From Marinobacter fuscus (lineage in GTDB: Bacteria; Pseudomonadota; Gammaproteobacteria; Pseudomonadales; Oleiphilaceae), in the NCBI RefSeq assembly GCF_003007675.1, contig NZ_PXNP01000097.1:62001-126000 (forward strand): a stretch of DNA of 64,000 nucleotides, given 5' to 3'. Below are positions 37,048 to 46,130 of the stretch, piece after piece. A model generated the notes under the pieces. That model was not told the DNA's origin. It did no database searches and saw nothing but the letters and a program-made list of their open reading frames with translations. Each line of letters starts with the position of its first letter. Within the stretch, counting starts at the first letter, position 1. The translations under genes and the position numbers were made by a program.

Positions 37048-38862
37048 TCAGAGGTTCGCAGCACGCATTCGTGCCTCTAATTCATCCAGGAATGGTGAGC
37101 GCCCATGGCGCATCGGACCATAGCGCCCTTCAACGAATCCCGAGTACAGCATGTGAACCTCGTCGCGGGCGCGTGTGAGTCCCACATAGAACAGCCGGCG
37201 ACTCTCGCGCAACTTCTCTGGACTCAGTTTTCGCCATGGCAAACTCCCATAGTCGAGACCGACCATAATGACCACGTCGTACTCGCATCCCTTAGCGGAA
37301 TGAAGTGTCAGCAGGTTCAGGTGATCCGGCGAACCATCACGTCCGCCCAGACTCGCAATGTCCAGCGTAGCCAGCGCGCCACCTTCGGCAAGCGCCGCCG
37401 TCATGCGATCCAGTTGTTCCTTCTGATCGGCAAGCGACGATTCAGCAACCAACAGACGATCCAAGATGCCGTTGCGCAGTGATGCGACAAAATCACGTGC
37501 GGACTGCTGATCGGCGCGCAACGCCCACAACAGAGCGGTTAGCTCCTGCCCCTCGCGTCGAGCCTGCGCATCGTCCAAGTTCGCTCGATGAAATGCGAGA
37601 TAACGGTCGATCAATCCACGCAGTTGCGGACGCGCGATACGCCAGCCACCCGCACACCATGCGGCGCAGTCTTCTACCCAACTCGTCAAGGCAACTTTAC
37701 GGTAAGGCGCGGCGGTGTCCACGCGGATATAATCGAAACCGCCGGCTGCCACGGCCTTGGCCACAATATCGCCTGCGCGATAGTCCGTATACAAGATTGC
37801 GATATCGCCCAGCGTTCGTCCTGGCTTGGAGTCCAAGGCCACCGGAATGATCTGCGCGACGGCGTGTGCGGCCTGATCTGCGAGCCCATCAGGGCACAGC
37901 ACAAACTCGATAGTCGCCTGACGGGTCGGGTCGTTCGCCCGATAGCCACGATCCTCACCCAACGCCATTTCTGAAGCGCTGACAATGCCTGCCCCTGAGC
38001 GATAATTCAATTGAAGTCTGACCGGCTCGATGTCTTCACGCTCAGCTAGCTCCATGAGCAACGCGCCATCGGCCCCTGTGAAACCGTAGATCGACTGGTC
38101 TGCATCACCGACTGCGAACAAGCGCACGCCACCATCAAAAGCCAGGCGCTTGACGATGCGATGGAGTGCAACCCCCAAATCCTGATATTCATCTACCGCC
38201 AGCACCGGAAATTTCGCCTGCACCAGAGGCAGTACCCAATCATGCTCAGCGATCAGGCGCTGGCCATAGACCACCATGTCGTCGTAGTCGATCAGCCCCC
38301 CTTGGCGCAGTGCCGCCTCGTAGGCTTCGGCCCAGGCGGCAAGTTCTTCCTCGCTACGCCAGGCAACGCTGTTTCGGTTCAGTACGGATCGGCGATGCCG
38401 TCCAAGATCGATAGCTTTGTAAGGATGGTTGGCCCCAAAGAGCTCGTCTCCGGACTGCCTGATCAAACGATCACTCACTCGCTGGGATGCCACTGAGAGG
38501 GGAAACTGAATCGGTAGATCAGCTAAGCGTCCATATGGCATCAACAGATGGCGTAGGCAGAATCCGTGGACGGTGCCGATGAACAGGTTTGGCGCCTCCC
38601 GCAGCCCCAACATTTCAAGCCGACGGGTTAATTCGCGTGCGCACTCTTGACTGTAGGTGATGCACGCAGCACCACGCGGTGCCTGCACGTCTTCGGCCAA
38701 GATGCGAGCCAGCTTCAGCACAAGCGTCTTGGTTTTTCCGCTTCCAGGGCCGGCGAGCACCACGCAATGTCCCTGGGAGTTGTACGCCGCCAACTGACCA
38801 GGATTTCCGGCCAGCTCGGCAGCCTGGGCCAGGTAGGCTGTGCTGAAACTACGCGACGGCAT
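37048..38862 (-). CDS. UvrD/Rep-type helicase, GajB-like
   Basis: A 604-aa superfamily 1 helicase. Walker A is LAGPGSGKTKTL (about residue 40), motif Ia CITYSQECARELTRR, motif II LAVDEYQDLG, motif III VGDADQSIYGF, motif V TLHSAKGCEYDVVIM and motif VI FYVGLTRARDEV. All are intact, so it should be active. The start at 38862 overlaps the upstream OLD-like gene by 14 bp, which implies joint translation. It is somewhat longer than the GajB type protein (about 500 aa), within UvrD range. Part of a Gabija-like pair. Confidence 0.88.
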   Translation of the reverse strand: MPSRSFSTAYLAQAAELAGNPGQLAAYNSQGHCVVLAGPGSGKTKTLVLKLARILAEDVQAPRGAACITYSQECARELTRRLEMLGLREAPNLFIGTVHGFCLRHLLMPYGRLADLPIQFPLSVASQRVSDRLIRQSGDELFGANHPYKAIDLGRHRRSVLNRNSVAWRSEEELAAWAEAYEAALRQGGLIDYDDMVVYGQRLIAEHDWVLPLVQAKFPVLAVDEYQDLGVALHRIVKRLAFDGGVRLFAVGDADQSIYGFTGADGALLMELAEREDIEPVRLQLNYRSGAGIVSASEMALGEDRGYRANDPTRQATIEFVLCPDGLADQAAHAVAQIIPVALDSKPGRTLGDIAILYTDYRAGDIVAKAVAAGGFDYIRVDTAAPYRKVALTSWVEDCAAWCAGGWRIARPQLRGLIDRYLAFHRANLDDAQARREGQELTALLWALRADQQSARDFVASLRNGILDRLLVAESSLADQKEQLDRMTAALAEGGALATLDIASLGGRDGSPDHLNLLTLHSAKGCEYDVVIMVGLDYGSLPWRKLSPEKLRESRRLFYVGLTRARDEVHMLYSGFVEGRYGPMRHGRSPFLDELEARMRAANL

Positions 38863-40636
38863 TGCGGATATGCTCCAGCGCGGAACGGATGTAGTGCGGG
38901 CAAGTATCCTCGGACACTGAGCGTGCAAGGGCCTGAGCGAATCGTCCCTTTCCGATTCTTTCGATAAGCTTCAGCAGCCGTTCTTCATCGACCTGGTCTA
39001 AGTCATCCACCCACTGCTGCAATGCTTCTCGGGTTGCTTGCCTCAGTTGCGGCAATTCCTGCTGAATTACATCCCGCATCGACTCAGCCAACCCACCGGC
39101 GAACAACTCCGTTTCCAGTGTGTTCTCGTTCACGAAGTATCCGAACTCCTCGGCAAGCTCAATTACGTCATCTGTCTCCATCTCCGAGTGGTCGTACTCG
39201 TCTTCAACCACGTCAAGAAGATTGATCAGTCGCCGGCGAACCAGCGGAGCCTTGCCATTGACCGGATCATAGTCCGTCAGGATGACATGAGGAATATCCA
39301 GTCCTTCAGGGCCTAGGAGCTTCACATACGGCGTGAAGTTAGTTCCGCCAACCGAGCACACGGTAATCCCAAGCATATCGAGGTGGATATCAAGCGCCTC
39401 AGCGAACGCGGGGACCAGGAAACGCTCTGCGTCGCCTTCGACCAGAATGACCCCCCGAGAAAAGAAAATCTCGCCACGCGTGACATCAATGTAGCGCTGT
39501 AGATCTTCTTCATCCCTCTGTGTGAACGGCGCATTCGCAGTTGAAACGGCGACAGTCTTGCCTGCCCCCACGTCATGACGTAGCAGAACGATGGATCTAA
39601 TCGGCGTAACGCTTGCAATGTGTGGGGAGTGAGTTGTAAGGATCGTTGTTAGCGGAGCATCTTCCTCGTTTTCATCCCCTCCGGTGCCAAGGAAATAACG
39701 ATAGACAAGGCGCTGAACGTGCGGGTGCAGGTGCGCTTCGGGCTCCTCAACCACAAAGAATGTATGGTCACGTTCTCCGTCAGACACGAGGCGGTCGAGT
39801 TCGAGGCTCTTCAATGCCAGGAAGATCAGGTTCGCGGTTCCCAGACTAGCGTCACCGACGCCGCGAATTCCATTGTCAATTAACAATCGCAAGCTGCGAA
39901 GCAGCGCATCCACCCGAGTTGGAGCGAGTCCAAGCGACACAGGCACAGCATGCTGCTCACCAGCAATGGAGATCAACCGCTCGCTGATCCGGTTCGCCGT
40001 CGCAACCACTTGGGCGTGGCCAGCTAGTTCCCGCTGTGCGTCGTCAACCTGATTTTGAATCTCCTCACGGGCGTCTTCGTCCAACGACTCGGCAAGATCT
40101 TCGATGAGGGGTCTCAATGGTGAATTGCGCCAACTCGCGAGATCCTTCTCAGCATCACGCAGTGCCACCTGGACGTCTATTGGCAACATGCGGCGAAACG
40201 CACTACCGACGTGCATTTCGGGGTCGTTACCACCAAAGATCACATACTCATAGTCTTTCAACGATTCCGGAGCGCGTCCCAGTCCGGCTTTGGGCTGGAA
40301 GCGATAGGTGAGACGGGCCGTCATGGGTGGGCCTGGATCAATCACACAATCGTTGAGATGAGCCATCAACCGCGGGTTATCAGTGAAGTCGGTCAAGTCC
40401 ACCGAGACTTCGATGATTTTACCGATCTTGTCTTCAACCAGGCCATCCCAGAAGTGCTCTATGCTCAATTGCCGGTCACGCTCGGACAATCCTGGGTCGA
40501 GAATCAGCTGTAATCCACGAATGAAGTTACTTTTTCCGACTTTATTCTCACCAACGATAACGATGCTATCGCCAGTCTTTATATCAACATCCGAAAAATT
40601 GGCGAAATTGATCAGCCTAACGCGTGAGATCCGCAT
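38849..40636 (-). CDS. OLD-family ATPase-TOPRIM nuclease, GajA-like
   Basis: A 595-aa class 2 OLD protein. The ABC-type ATPase has Walker A VGENKVGKSNF (about residue 30), Walker B FFVVEEPEAHLHPHV and H-loop TTHSPHIASV. The C-terminal TOPRIM nuclease has the glutamate in GVILVEGDAERFLVPAF and an acidic DYD in HVILTDYDPVNG. In Gabija, GajA cuts specific DNA when nucleotides are depleted during phage infection, and GajB assists. Start MRISRVRLINF at 40636, after aggggg. First gene of the pair. Confidence 0.9.
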   Translation of the reverse strand: MRISRVRLINFANFSDVDIKTGDSIVIVGENKVGKSNFIRGLQLILDPGLSERDRQLSIEHFWDGLVEDKIGKIIEVSVDLTDFTDNPRLMAHLNDCVIDPGPPMTARLTYRFQPKAGLGRAPESLKDYEYVIFGGNDPEMHVGSAFRRMLPIDVQVALRDAEKDLASWRNSPLRPLIEDLAESLDEDAREEIQNQVDDAQRELAGHAQVVATANRISERLISIAGEQHAVPVSLGLAPTRVDALLRSLRLLIDNGIRGVGDASLGTANLIFLALKSLELDRLVSDGERDHTFFVVEEPEAHLHPHVQRLVYRYFLGTGGDENEEDAPLTTILTTHSPHIASVTPIRSIVLLRHDVGAGKTVAVSTANAPFTQRDEEDLQRYIDVTRGEIFFSRGVILVEGDAERFLVPAFAEALDIHLDMLGITVCSVGGTNFTPYVKLLGPEGLDIPHVILTDYDPVNGKAPLVRRRLINLLDVVEDEYDHSEMETDDVIELAEEFGYFVNENTLETELFAGGLAESMRDVIQQELPQLRQATREALQQWVDDLDQVDEERLLKLIERIGKGRFAQALARSVSEDTCPHYIRSALEHIRNAVA

Positions 40637-40861
40637 GCACACCCCCTGCAATATGTCTTACGAATAATATCAGCCCATCGTCGGCAACACCGTTAGTTAT
40701 TCACCGCCTTCCCTACAAGCCTGCGCTGACTCAACCTCCGAAGACTCATACTTCCAACCTACACCCGCGAACAAAGCGATCCAAGACTCTTTCGTATTCT
40801 TTGCTGAACGATTCGGTCTGCCCGGCGAAGGTATCGGCTCATCGCCATCGAGAGCCGAACC
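40637..40861 (+). promoter_or_regulatory. Promoter region between cargo and conjugation operon
   Basis: A 225-bp divergent gap, lower in GC than the flanks. It must hold promoters for the OLD/UvrD pair (leftward) and the pilL-led T4SS operon (rightward). A hairpin ggctc-...-gagcc lies just before the pilL start (40837-40857). I could not identify a convincing -35/-10. Confidence 0.4.
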
Positions 40862-41425
40862 ATGCCAGCAACCCAACTTCTACGGCGCCTGACCGGCAGC
40901 GGCCTGCTGATCACCGCTGTGTTGAGCGGCGGCTGCGCCACCACCGCCGCACCGCCCGTTGATCCTCTTGTCGAGGAAGCCGACACAGCGCCGCAGTCAC
41001 CTGAACTGATTCCGGTGGTGCGCTATGGCCGCTACACGCTCGTGGAGCTTGTTCCCACCGCGGCCCAGCGTGACCTGCTGCTGCAGGTCATCGACGTGGC
41101 GATGCCAGCGGATGCCAGAGCGACGGTGGGCGACGGCCTGCGCCACGCACTCCAGCGCAGCGGCTACCAGCTTTGCGAGAACGCCCATGCGGTGATCGAG
41201 CTGTATTCGCTGCCGCTGCCGGCGGCGCACCTGTATCTGGGGCCGATGACGCTGCGCGACGCACTGCTCACGCTCGCCGGGCCGGCCTGGGATGTACAGG
41301 TCGATGACAGGGCGCGCCAGATCTGCTTCGTTCCTGCCGGCGAGCCCTCCGCAGATCCCGAGACCGACACGCCACTGGCCGCGCCGGTGCAGACCTTTCC
41401 CATCGTCGACGGAGGCCAGCCATGA
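40862..41425 (+). CDS. pilL: PilL-like lipoprotein of the ICE T4SS (TIGR03748)
   Basis: A 187-aa lipoprotein. The signal ends with a lipobox in LLITAVLSGGCATT (Cys about residue 25). The rest matches the N-terminal PilL domain: IPVVRYGRYTLVELVPTAAQRDLLLQVIDV, GDGLRHALQRSGYQL, and LYLGPMTLRDALLTLAGPAWDV, a secretin-like N0 fold. It opens the conjugation operon and probably sits in the outer membrane or periplasm. Stop overlaps the next start by 4 bp. Confidence 0.88.
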   Translation: MPATQLLRRLTGSGLLITAVLSGGCATTAAPPVDPLVEEADTAPQSPELIPVVRYGRYTLVELVPTAAQRDLLLQVIDVAMPADARATVGDGLRHALQRSGYQLCENAHAVIELYSLPLPAAHLYLGPMTLRDALLTLAGPAWDVQVDDRARQICFVPAGEPSADPETDTPLAAPVQTFPIVDGGQP

Positions 41426-42081
41426 GCGCAGTGGCCCATGCGTCGCGTTCGCGCGCGGCCTTCGTGCTGTACCTGCTGCTGTGGGCCTGGATGGTCGGAC
41501 TCAGCGCACTGGTGCTCGTCAACTTCCGCGTTGCGGGCGACCTGGCCGGTCAGAGTCAAGTTGATTCGGCCTTACGCCAACTGCAGGTGCTCGAAGGCCG
41601 GCTCGCCGAATTCGCCGACGACGTACAGACGCTGCAAGCCCGCCCCGAAGCGGCGACCACGGCAGCTTTGCAGGAAGCTTTGCAGGACACCCGCCAGCGC
41701 CTCGAAGCCGACATCGCCCGTCTCGAACAGTCGCTGGCCGGCTACGCCACCGAGGCGGCCCTGCAGACACTGCACAGCGAGGTCGAGCAGCTCAAGGCAC
41801 AGCGCCAGACCGCCGCGCGCACGCCCGCAGCGCCGCGTCCCGCCAGGGCGACGACGACGGCACCGGCACAGGTGCCGTTTCCCTTCCGCTTGATCGGTGC
41901 GGAACTGCGCGCCGGGCAGCGCGCCGTTTCCATCGCCCCCGCCACCGACCCGCTCTCGGCCGGGCAGATCCAGGTGCTGCTTCCCGGCGAGCATGCCGGG
42001 CGCTGGCAGTTGCAGACCATCGACGGCAACACCGCCGTGTTCCAGGCCGGCGACCAGACGCGCCGGCTGGCGATTCCTTGA
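41422..42081 (+). CDS. Membrane-anchored coiled-coil protein of the ICE T4SS
   Basis: A 219-aa protein with one N-terminal membrane helix (AFVLYLLLWAWMVGLSALVLV). A long coiled coil follows (about residues 45-130, LQVLEGRLAEFADDVQTLQ...), then an Ala/Pro/Thr linker and a C-terminal strand-rich domain (FRLIGAELRAGQRAVSIAP...LQTIDGNTAVFQAGDQ). Likely a periplasmic spacer or scaffold, anchored in the inner membrane. It overlaps pilL by 4 bp (ATGA) and the next gene starts after 12 bp. Exact role unknown. Confidence 0.8.
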   Translation: MSAVAHASRSRAAFVLYLLLWAWMVGLSALVLVNFRVAGDLAGQSQVDSALRQLQVLEGRLAEFADDVQTLQARPEAATTAALQEALQDTRQRLEADIARLEQSLAGYATEAALQTLHSEVEQLKAQRQTAARTPAAPRPARATTTAPAQVPFPFRLIGAELRAGQRAVSIAPATDPLSAGQIQVLLPGEHAGRWQLQTIDGNTAVFQAGDQTRRLAIP

Positions 42082-42093
42082 TCGGGAGGCGCC

Positions 42094-42822
42094 ATGCAAC
42101 GTCGCGCACTTTCCATGCTGTTCCTGTTGGCCGCGCTGAACGCACCGGCCTTCGCGCAGCAGCCCGCCACCCAGAGCACACCCGCACAGTCTTCCCGTGT
42201 CACGCCGAGCCAGATCGATCAGGCACGCGATGAACGCCTGGCGCGGGACTGGGGGCTGCGCGGCGACGAATGGGGACGCTACCGCGAACTGACGGAAGGG
42301 CCGCTGGGCATCCATTCACCCAACCTCGACCCGCTGACCGCACTCGGCATCGAAGCCCGCTCCGACGAGGAGCGACGGCGCTATGCCGAACTGCAAGTGC
42401 AGGTCGAAGCGCGCCGCGTGGAAAAGTTGCTGGCGTATCAACGAGCCTACGACGAAGCCTGGCAACGCCTGCATCCCGACGCCCAGCGGGTGAATCTGCC
42501 CGATGCGCTGCCGGGCGGCAGTGCGATGACCGGCAGCGGTCGTACCGCCGTGTTCGTCCGGGACGGCTGCGCGCCGTGTGCCCAGGTCGTGCAGCGTCTG
42601 CAGACGGCGAACGCCGAGTTCGACCTGTACATGGTCGGCAGCCGCCAGGACGACGCGCGCATCCGCGAGTGGGCCCAGCGCGCGCAGATCGATCCGGCGC
42701 GCGTGCGCAGCGGCTCGATCACGCTCAACCACGACGGTGGCCGCTGGCTGGCGCTGGGTTTGCCCGGTGAACTGCCCGCGGTGGTGCGTCAGGTGAACGG
42801 CCAATGGCAGCGCCAGCCCTGA
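42094..42822 (+). CDS. TIGR03759 (PFL_4693-type) ICE protein
   Basis: A 242-aa exported protein. The signal peptide MQRRALSMLFLLAALNAPAFA is followed by RLARDWGLRGDEWGRYRELTEGP, typical of the family, then DPLTALGIEARSDEERRRYAEL. The C-terminal part has a thioredoxin-like AVFVRDGCAPCAQVV (CxxC), so it may be redox active in the periplasm. Stop overlaps the next start by one base (TGATG). Confidence 0.86.
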   Translation: MQRRALSMLFLLAALNAPAFAQQPATQSTPAQSSRVTPSQIDQARDERLARDWGLRGDEWGRYRELTEGPLGIHSPNLDPLTALGIEARSDEERRRYAELQVQVEARRVEKLLAYQRAYDEAWQRLHPDAQRVNLPDALPGGSAMTGSGRTAVFVRDGCAPCAQVVQRLQTANAEFDLYMVGSRQDDARIREWAQRAQIDPARVRSGSITLNHDGGRWLALGLPGELPAVVRQVNGQWQRQP

Positions 42823-43394
42823 TGCCGACGTGGCCGCTGCGCGTGCTGCTGGCCGCCGCGCTGGCGACCGGGCCAGTCCAGGCCCAGGAAATTCCGCCGC
42901 CCGCCTACCAGTTGGCGGCCCAGCGCGCCGGCATTCCTTCGACGGTGCTCTATGCCGTGGCGCTGCAGGAAAGCGGCGTGCGCCGGGACGATCGCATCGT
43001 GCCGTGGCCCTGGTCGCTCAATGTCGCCGGCCAGTCGCGCCGCTACGCCACGCGCGCGCAGGCTTGTGCGGGCGTGCGCCAGGCGCTGCGCGAGGTGCCC
43101 CCCACGCGCATCGACGTGGGCTTGGGCCAGATCAACCTCGGCTACCAGCAGCACCGCTACCGCCAGCCCTGCGATCTGCTCGACCCCTACGACAACCTGC
43201 GCATCGCCGCCGACATCCTGAAAGAGCAGCACACCCCCGGCGAAGACTGGCTGCTGGCGGTCGGGCGTTACCACCGACCGGCTGGCGGCGCGCCCGCGGC
43301 GCGTTACCGGCGCAGCGTTTCACAATACCTCCAGCGCGTGCTCGGCCCGCAACAGACCGCCGCACACGCGCCCCGCCAGGAGAACAGCCGATGA
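42822..43394 (+). CDS. Lytic transglycosylase of the T4SS
   Basis: A 190-aa SLT-type peptidoglycan hydrolase with a signal peptide ending about VQA-QE. The catalytic glutamate is in VLYAVALQESGVRR and the family motif VGLGQINLGY follows, then LLAVGRYHRPAG. It locally opens the cell wall for the conjugation apparatus. The ATG at 42822 was chosen because it overlaps the upstream stop (TGATG); an in-frame ATG lies 18 bp earlier. It overlaps the next gene by 4 bp. Confidence 0.9.
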   Translation: MPTWPLRVLLAAALATGPVQAQEIPPPAYQLAAQRAGIPSTVLYAVALQESGVRRDDRIVPWPWSLNVAGQSRRYATRAQACAGVRQALREVPPTRIDVGLGQINLGYQQHRYRQPCDLLDPYDNLRIAADILKEQHTPGEDWLLAVGRYHRPAGGAPAARYRRSVSQYLQRVLGPQQTAAHAPRQENSR

Positions 43395-43936
43395 CCTCAT
43401 CCATCCGGGCCACGCACGGCCTTCTTGTCGTAATGCTCGCCACCGTGCCGATGAGCGCGGTGCGTGCCACGCCGCCCCTGATCGTGGTGGAAGACCGGGG
43501 CGGCGCTTCCGCGCTGCCGTACTACGAAGCGCTCGACCTGCAGCCGCGCGCCACGAGTCAGCCACTCCCCTCCATCGTCATTCCCGAGGCACCAACCGCC
43601 GCTGTCGATGAGACGGCCATGCTGCCGGTGCGCAGTGCCAGGCTCACGCCGGGAACGGTTGCCCGCCGCGTCATCGAGGCCCCCGGACTGCAACCATTCT
43701 TCCTGGTCGGTGACGATGCGACCTCTCAAGCCTGGTTGCGTCAGCACGCCGACACGCTGCGCCAACGCAACGCCTGGGGCCTGGTGGTCAATGTCGAGAC
43801 GGCCCAGGCGCTGGCACAACTGCGTGCAATCGCGCCCGGCCTGAATCTGTCGCCGATGTCCGCCGACGATCTGGCCGAACGCCTGGGCCTGCGGCATTAC
43901 CCGGTGCTGGTCACGGCCACCGGCATCGAGCAATGA
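43391..43936 (+). CDS. TIGR03765 (PFL_4695-type) ICE protein
   Basis: A 181-aa exported protein. Signal sequence to about VRA; the mature part has PLIVVEDRGGASALPYYEAL, then RLTPGTVARRVIEAPGLQPFFLVGDD and LRHYPVLVTATGIEQ, all typical of this family. Probably periplasmic; biochemical role unknown. It sits directly before the coupling-protein gene (4-bp gap) in the conserved order. Confidence 0.86.
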   Translation: MTSSIRATHGLLVVMLATVPMSAVRATPPLIVVEDRGGASALPYYEALDLQPRATSQPLPSIVIPEAPTAAVDETAMLPVRSARLTPGTVARRVIEAPGLQPFFLVGDDATSQAWLRQHADTLRQRNAWGLVVNVETAQALAQLRAIAPGLNLSPMSADDLAERLGLRHYPVLVTATGIEQ

Positions 43937-43940
43937 CGCC

Positions 43941-46130
43941 ATGTCGCAGACGCAGCCCGTCGAAGTTCTGCTGCGCCCCGCGGTGGAGCTGTACACCGTG
44001 GCGGTCTGCGCCGGCGCCGCGTTTCTGTGCCTGGTGGCACCGTGGTCGCTCGCGCTGAGCCCGGCCATGGGTATCGGCAGTGCGCTGGCGTTCGCCACCT
44101 TCGGTGCGATCCGCTGGCGCGACGCGCAGGTGACTCTGCGCTATCGCCGCAACATCCGCAGGTTGCCGCGCTACGTCATGACAAGCCGCGACGTGCCGGT
44201 CAGCCAGCAGCGGTTGTTCATCGGCAAAGGCTTTCGCTGGGAACAGAAGCACACGCACAGGCTGATGCAGACGTACCGGCCCGAGTTCCGGCGCTACGTC
44301 GAACCGACACCGGCCTACCAGCTGGCGCGACGCCTGGAGGAACGGTTGGAGTTCGCGCCGTTTCCACTTTCGCGCCTGTCGAGCCTCACCAGCTGGGACA
44401 TGCCGCTCAACCCCGTGCGCCCCTTGCCGCCAGTAGGCGGCCTGCCGCGCCTGCACGGCATCGAACCCGAGGAAGTCGACGTCAGCCTGCCGCTGGGCGA
44501 ACGCGTCGGACACTCTCTGGTGCTGGGCACGACACGCGTGGGCAAGACGCGGCTCGCCGAGTTGTTCGTGACCCAGGACATCCGGCGGCAAAACGCTGCG
44601 GGCGAGCATGAAGTCGTCATCGTCATCGACCCCAAGGGTGATGCCGATCTCCTGAAGCGGGTGTACGTCGAGGCCAAGCGCGCCGGCCGCGAGAACGAGC
44701 TGTATATCTTTCATCTCGGCTGGCCCGATATCAGCGCGCGCTATAACGCCGTGGGACGGTTCGGCCGCATCAGCGAGGTCGCAACGCGCATCGCCGGCCA
44801 GCTTTCTGGCGAAGGCAACAGCGCGGCCTTTCGCGAATTTGCCTGGAGATTCGTCAATGTCATTGCCAGGGCGCTGATCGAGCTGGGGCAACGTCCGGAC
44901 TATCTGTTGATCCAGCGTCATGTGATCAACATCGATGCGCTGTTCATCGAGTACGCCGCGCATTTCTTCGCCCGCACCGAGCCGAAGGCCTGGGAAGTCA
45001 TCGTCCAGATCGAGGCCAAGCTCAACGAGAAGAACATCCCCAGGAACATGATCGGACGCGAGAAGCGTGTCGTGGCCCTGGAGCAGTACCTCAGCCAGGC
45101 GCGCAACTACGATCCGGTGCTCGACGGCCTGCGCTCGGCGGTCCGGTACGACAAGACGTATTTCGACAAGATCGTCGCCTCGCTGCTGCCTCTGTTGGAA
45201 AAGCTCACCAGCGGCAAGGTCGCCCAGTTGCTGGCCCCGAACTACTCGGACCTCGGTGATCCCCGTCCTATTTTCGATTGGATGCAGGTGATCCGGAAGC
45301 GCGCCATTGTCTATGTCGGCCTGGATGCGCTTTCTGATGCCGAAGTCGCTGCGGCGGTCGGCAATTCGATGTTCAGTGACTTGGTTTCCGTCGCAGGCCA
45401 CATTTATAAACACGGTATCGACGATGGTCTGCCGTGGGCCTCCGCGAACACCAAGGTGCCGATCAATGTTCACGCGGATGAATTCAATGAGTTGATGGGC
45501 GACGAGTTCATTCCGATGATCAACAAGGGGGGCGGCGCCGGGCTCCAGATCACCGCTTACACGCAGACCCTGAGCGACATCGAGGCGCGCATCGGCAATA
45601 GGGCCAAAGCCGGTCAGGTCGTCGGGAATTTCAACAATGTGTTCATGTTGAGGGTGCGCGAAACCGCCACCGCCGAACTGCTGACCAGGCAGTTGCCGAA
45701 GGTGGAGGTCTACACCACGACCATCGTCAGCGGTGCGACCGATAGTTCGGAGATCCGCGGTTCAACCGATTTCACCAGCAACACGCAAGACCGCATCAGC
45801 ATGTCCAGCGTGCCGATGATCGAGCCCTCTCATGTCGTAGCGTTGCCGAAGGGTCAATGCTTCGCCCTGATGCAGGGCGGACAGCTGTGGAAGGTCAGGA
45901 TGCCGCTGCCGGCGGCCGACCCTGATGAGGCCATGCCGGAGGATCTGCAGCAGCTCGCGGGGTACATGCGCCAGCACTACACCGAGGCTGCGCACTGGTG
46001 GGAGAACCTGGGGTCGCCGATGCTGCAGGATGGCCCCTTGCCCGACGACTTGCTCGACGAAGCGCCCATTGCGAGCGACCCTCCCGCGAACGTCACGGGC
46101 GACACGGGCCTGGATGAGCACACGCCATGA
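43941..46130 (+). CDS. traD: TraD-type conjugative coupling ATPase
   Basis: A 729-aa type IV coupling protein that brings the relaxase-DNA complex to the secretion channel. Two N-terminal membrane segments (about residues 12-60, AVCAGAAFLCLVAPWSLAL) precede the nucleotide-binding domain. Walker A is LGTTRVGKTRLAE (about 195) and Walker B VVIVIDPKGDADLLKR. Later come AIVYVGLDALSDAEVAAAVG and NVHADEFNELMGDEF, with the second acidic box. The C-terminus is acidic. It overlaps the next gene by 4 bp. Confidence 0.93.
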   Translation: MSQTQPVEVLLRPAVELYTVAVCAGAAFLCLVAPWSLALSPAMGIGSALAFATFGAIRWRDAQVTLRYRRNIRRLPRYVMTSRDVPVSQQRLFIGKGFRWEQKHTHRLMQTYRPEFRRYVEPTPAYQLARRLEERLEFAPFPLSRLSSLTSWDMPLNPVRPLPPVGGLPRLHGIEPEEVDVSLPLGERVGHSLVLGTTRVGKTRLAELFVTQDIRRQNAAGEHEVVIVIDPKGDADLLKRVYVEAKRAGRENELYIFHLGWPDISARYNAVGRFGRISEVATRIAGQLSGEGNSAAFREFAWRFVNVIARALIELGQRPDYLLIQRHVINIDALFIEYAAHFFARTEPKAWEVIVQIEAKLNEKNIPRNMIGREKRVVALEQYLSQARNYDPVLDGLRSAVRYDKTYFDKIVASLLPLLEKLTSGKVAQLLAPNYSDLGDPRPIFDWMQVIRKRAIVYVGLDALSDAEVAAAVGNSMFSDLVSVAGHIYKHGIDDGLPWASANTKVPINVHADEFNELMGDEFIPMINKGGGAGLQITAYTQTLSDIEARIGNRAKAGQVVGNFNNVFMLRVRETATAELLTRQLPKVEVYTTTIVSGATDSSEIRGSTDFTSNTQDRISMSSVPMIEPSHVVALPKGQCFALMQGGQLWKVRMPLPAADPDEAMPEDLQQLAGYMRQHYTEAAHWWENLGSPMLQDGPLPDDLLDEAPIASDPPANVTGDTGLDEHTP

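Noticed and set aside
43911..45473. 520-codon minus-strand frame opposite traD
   Set aside because: High-GC antisense shadow; traD has all expected ATPase motifs and flanking overlaps.
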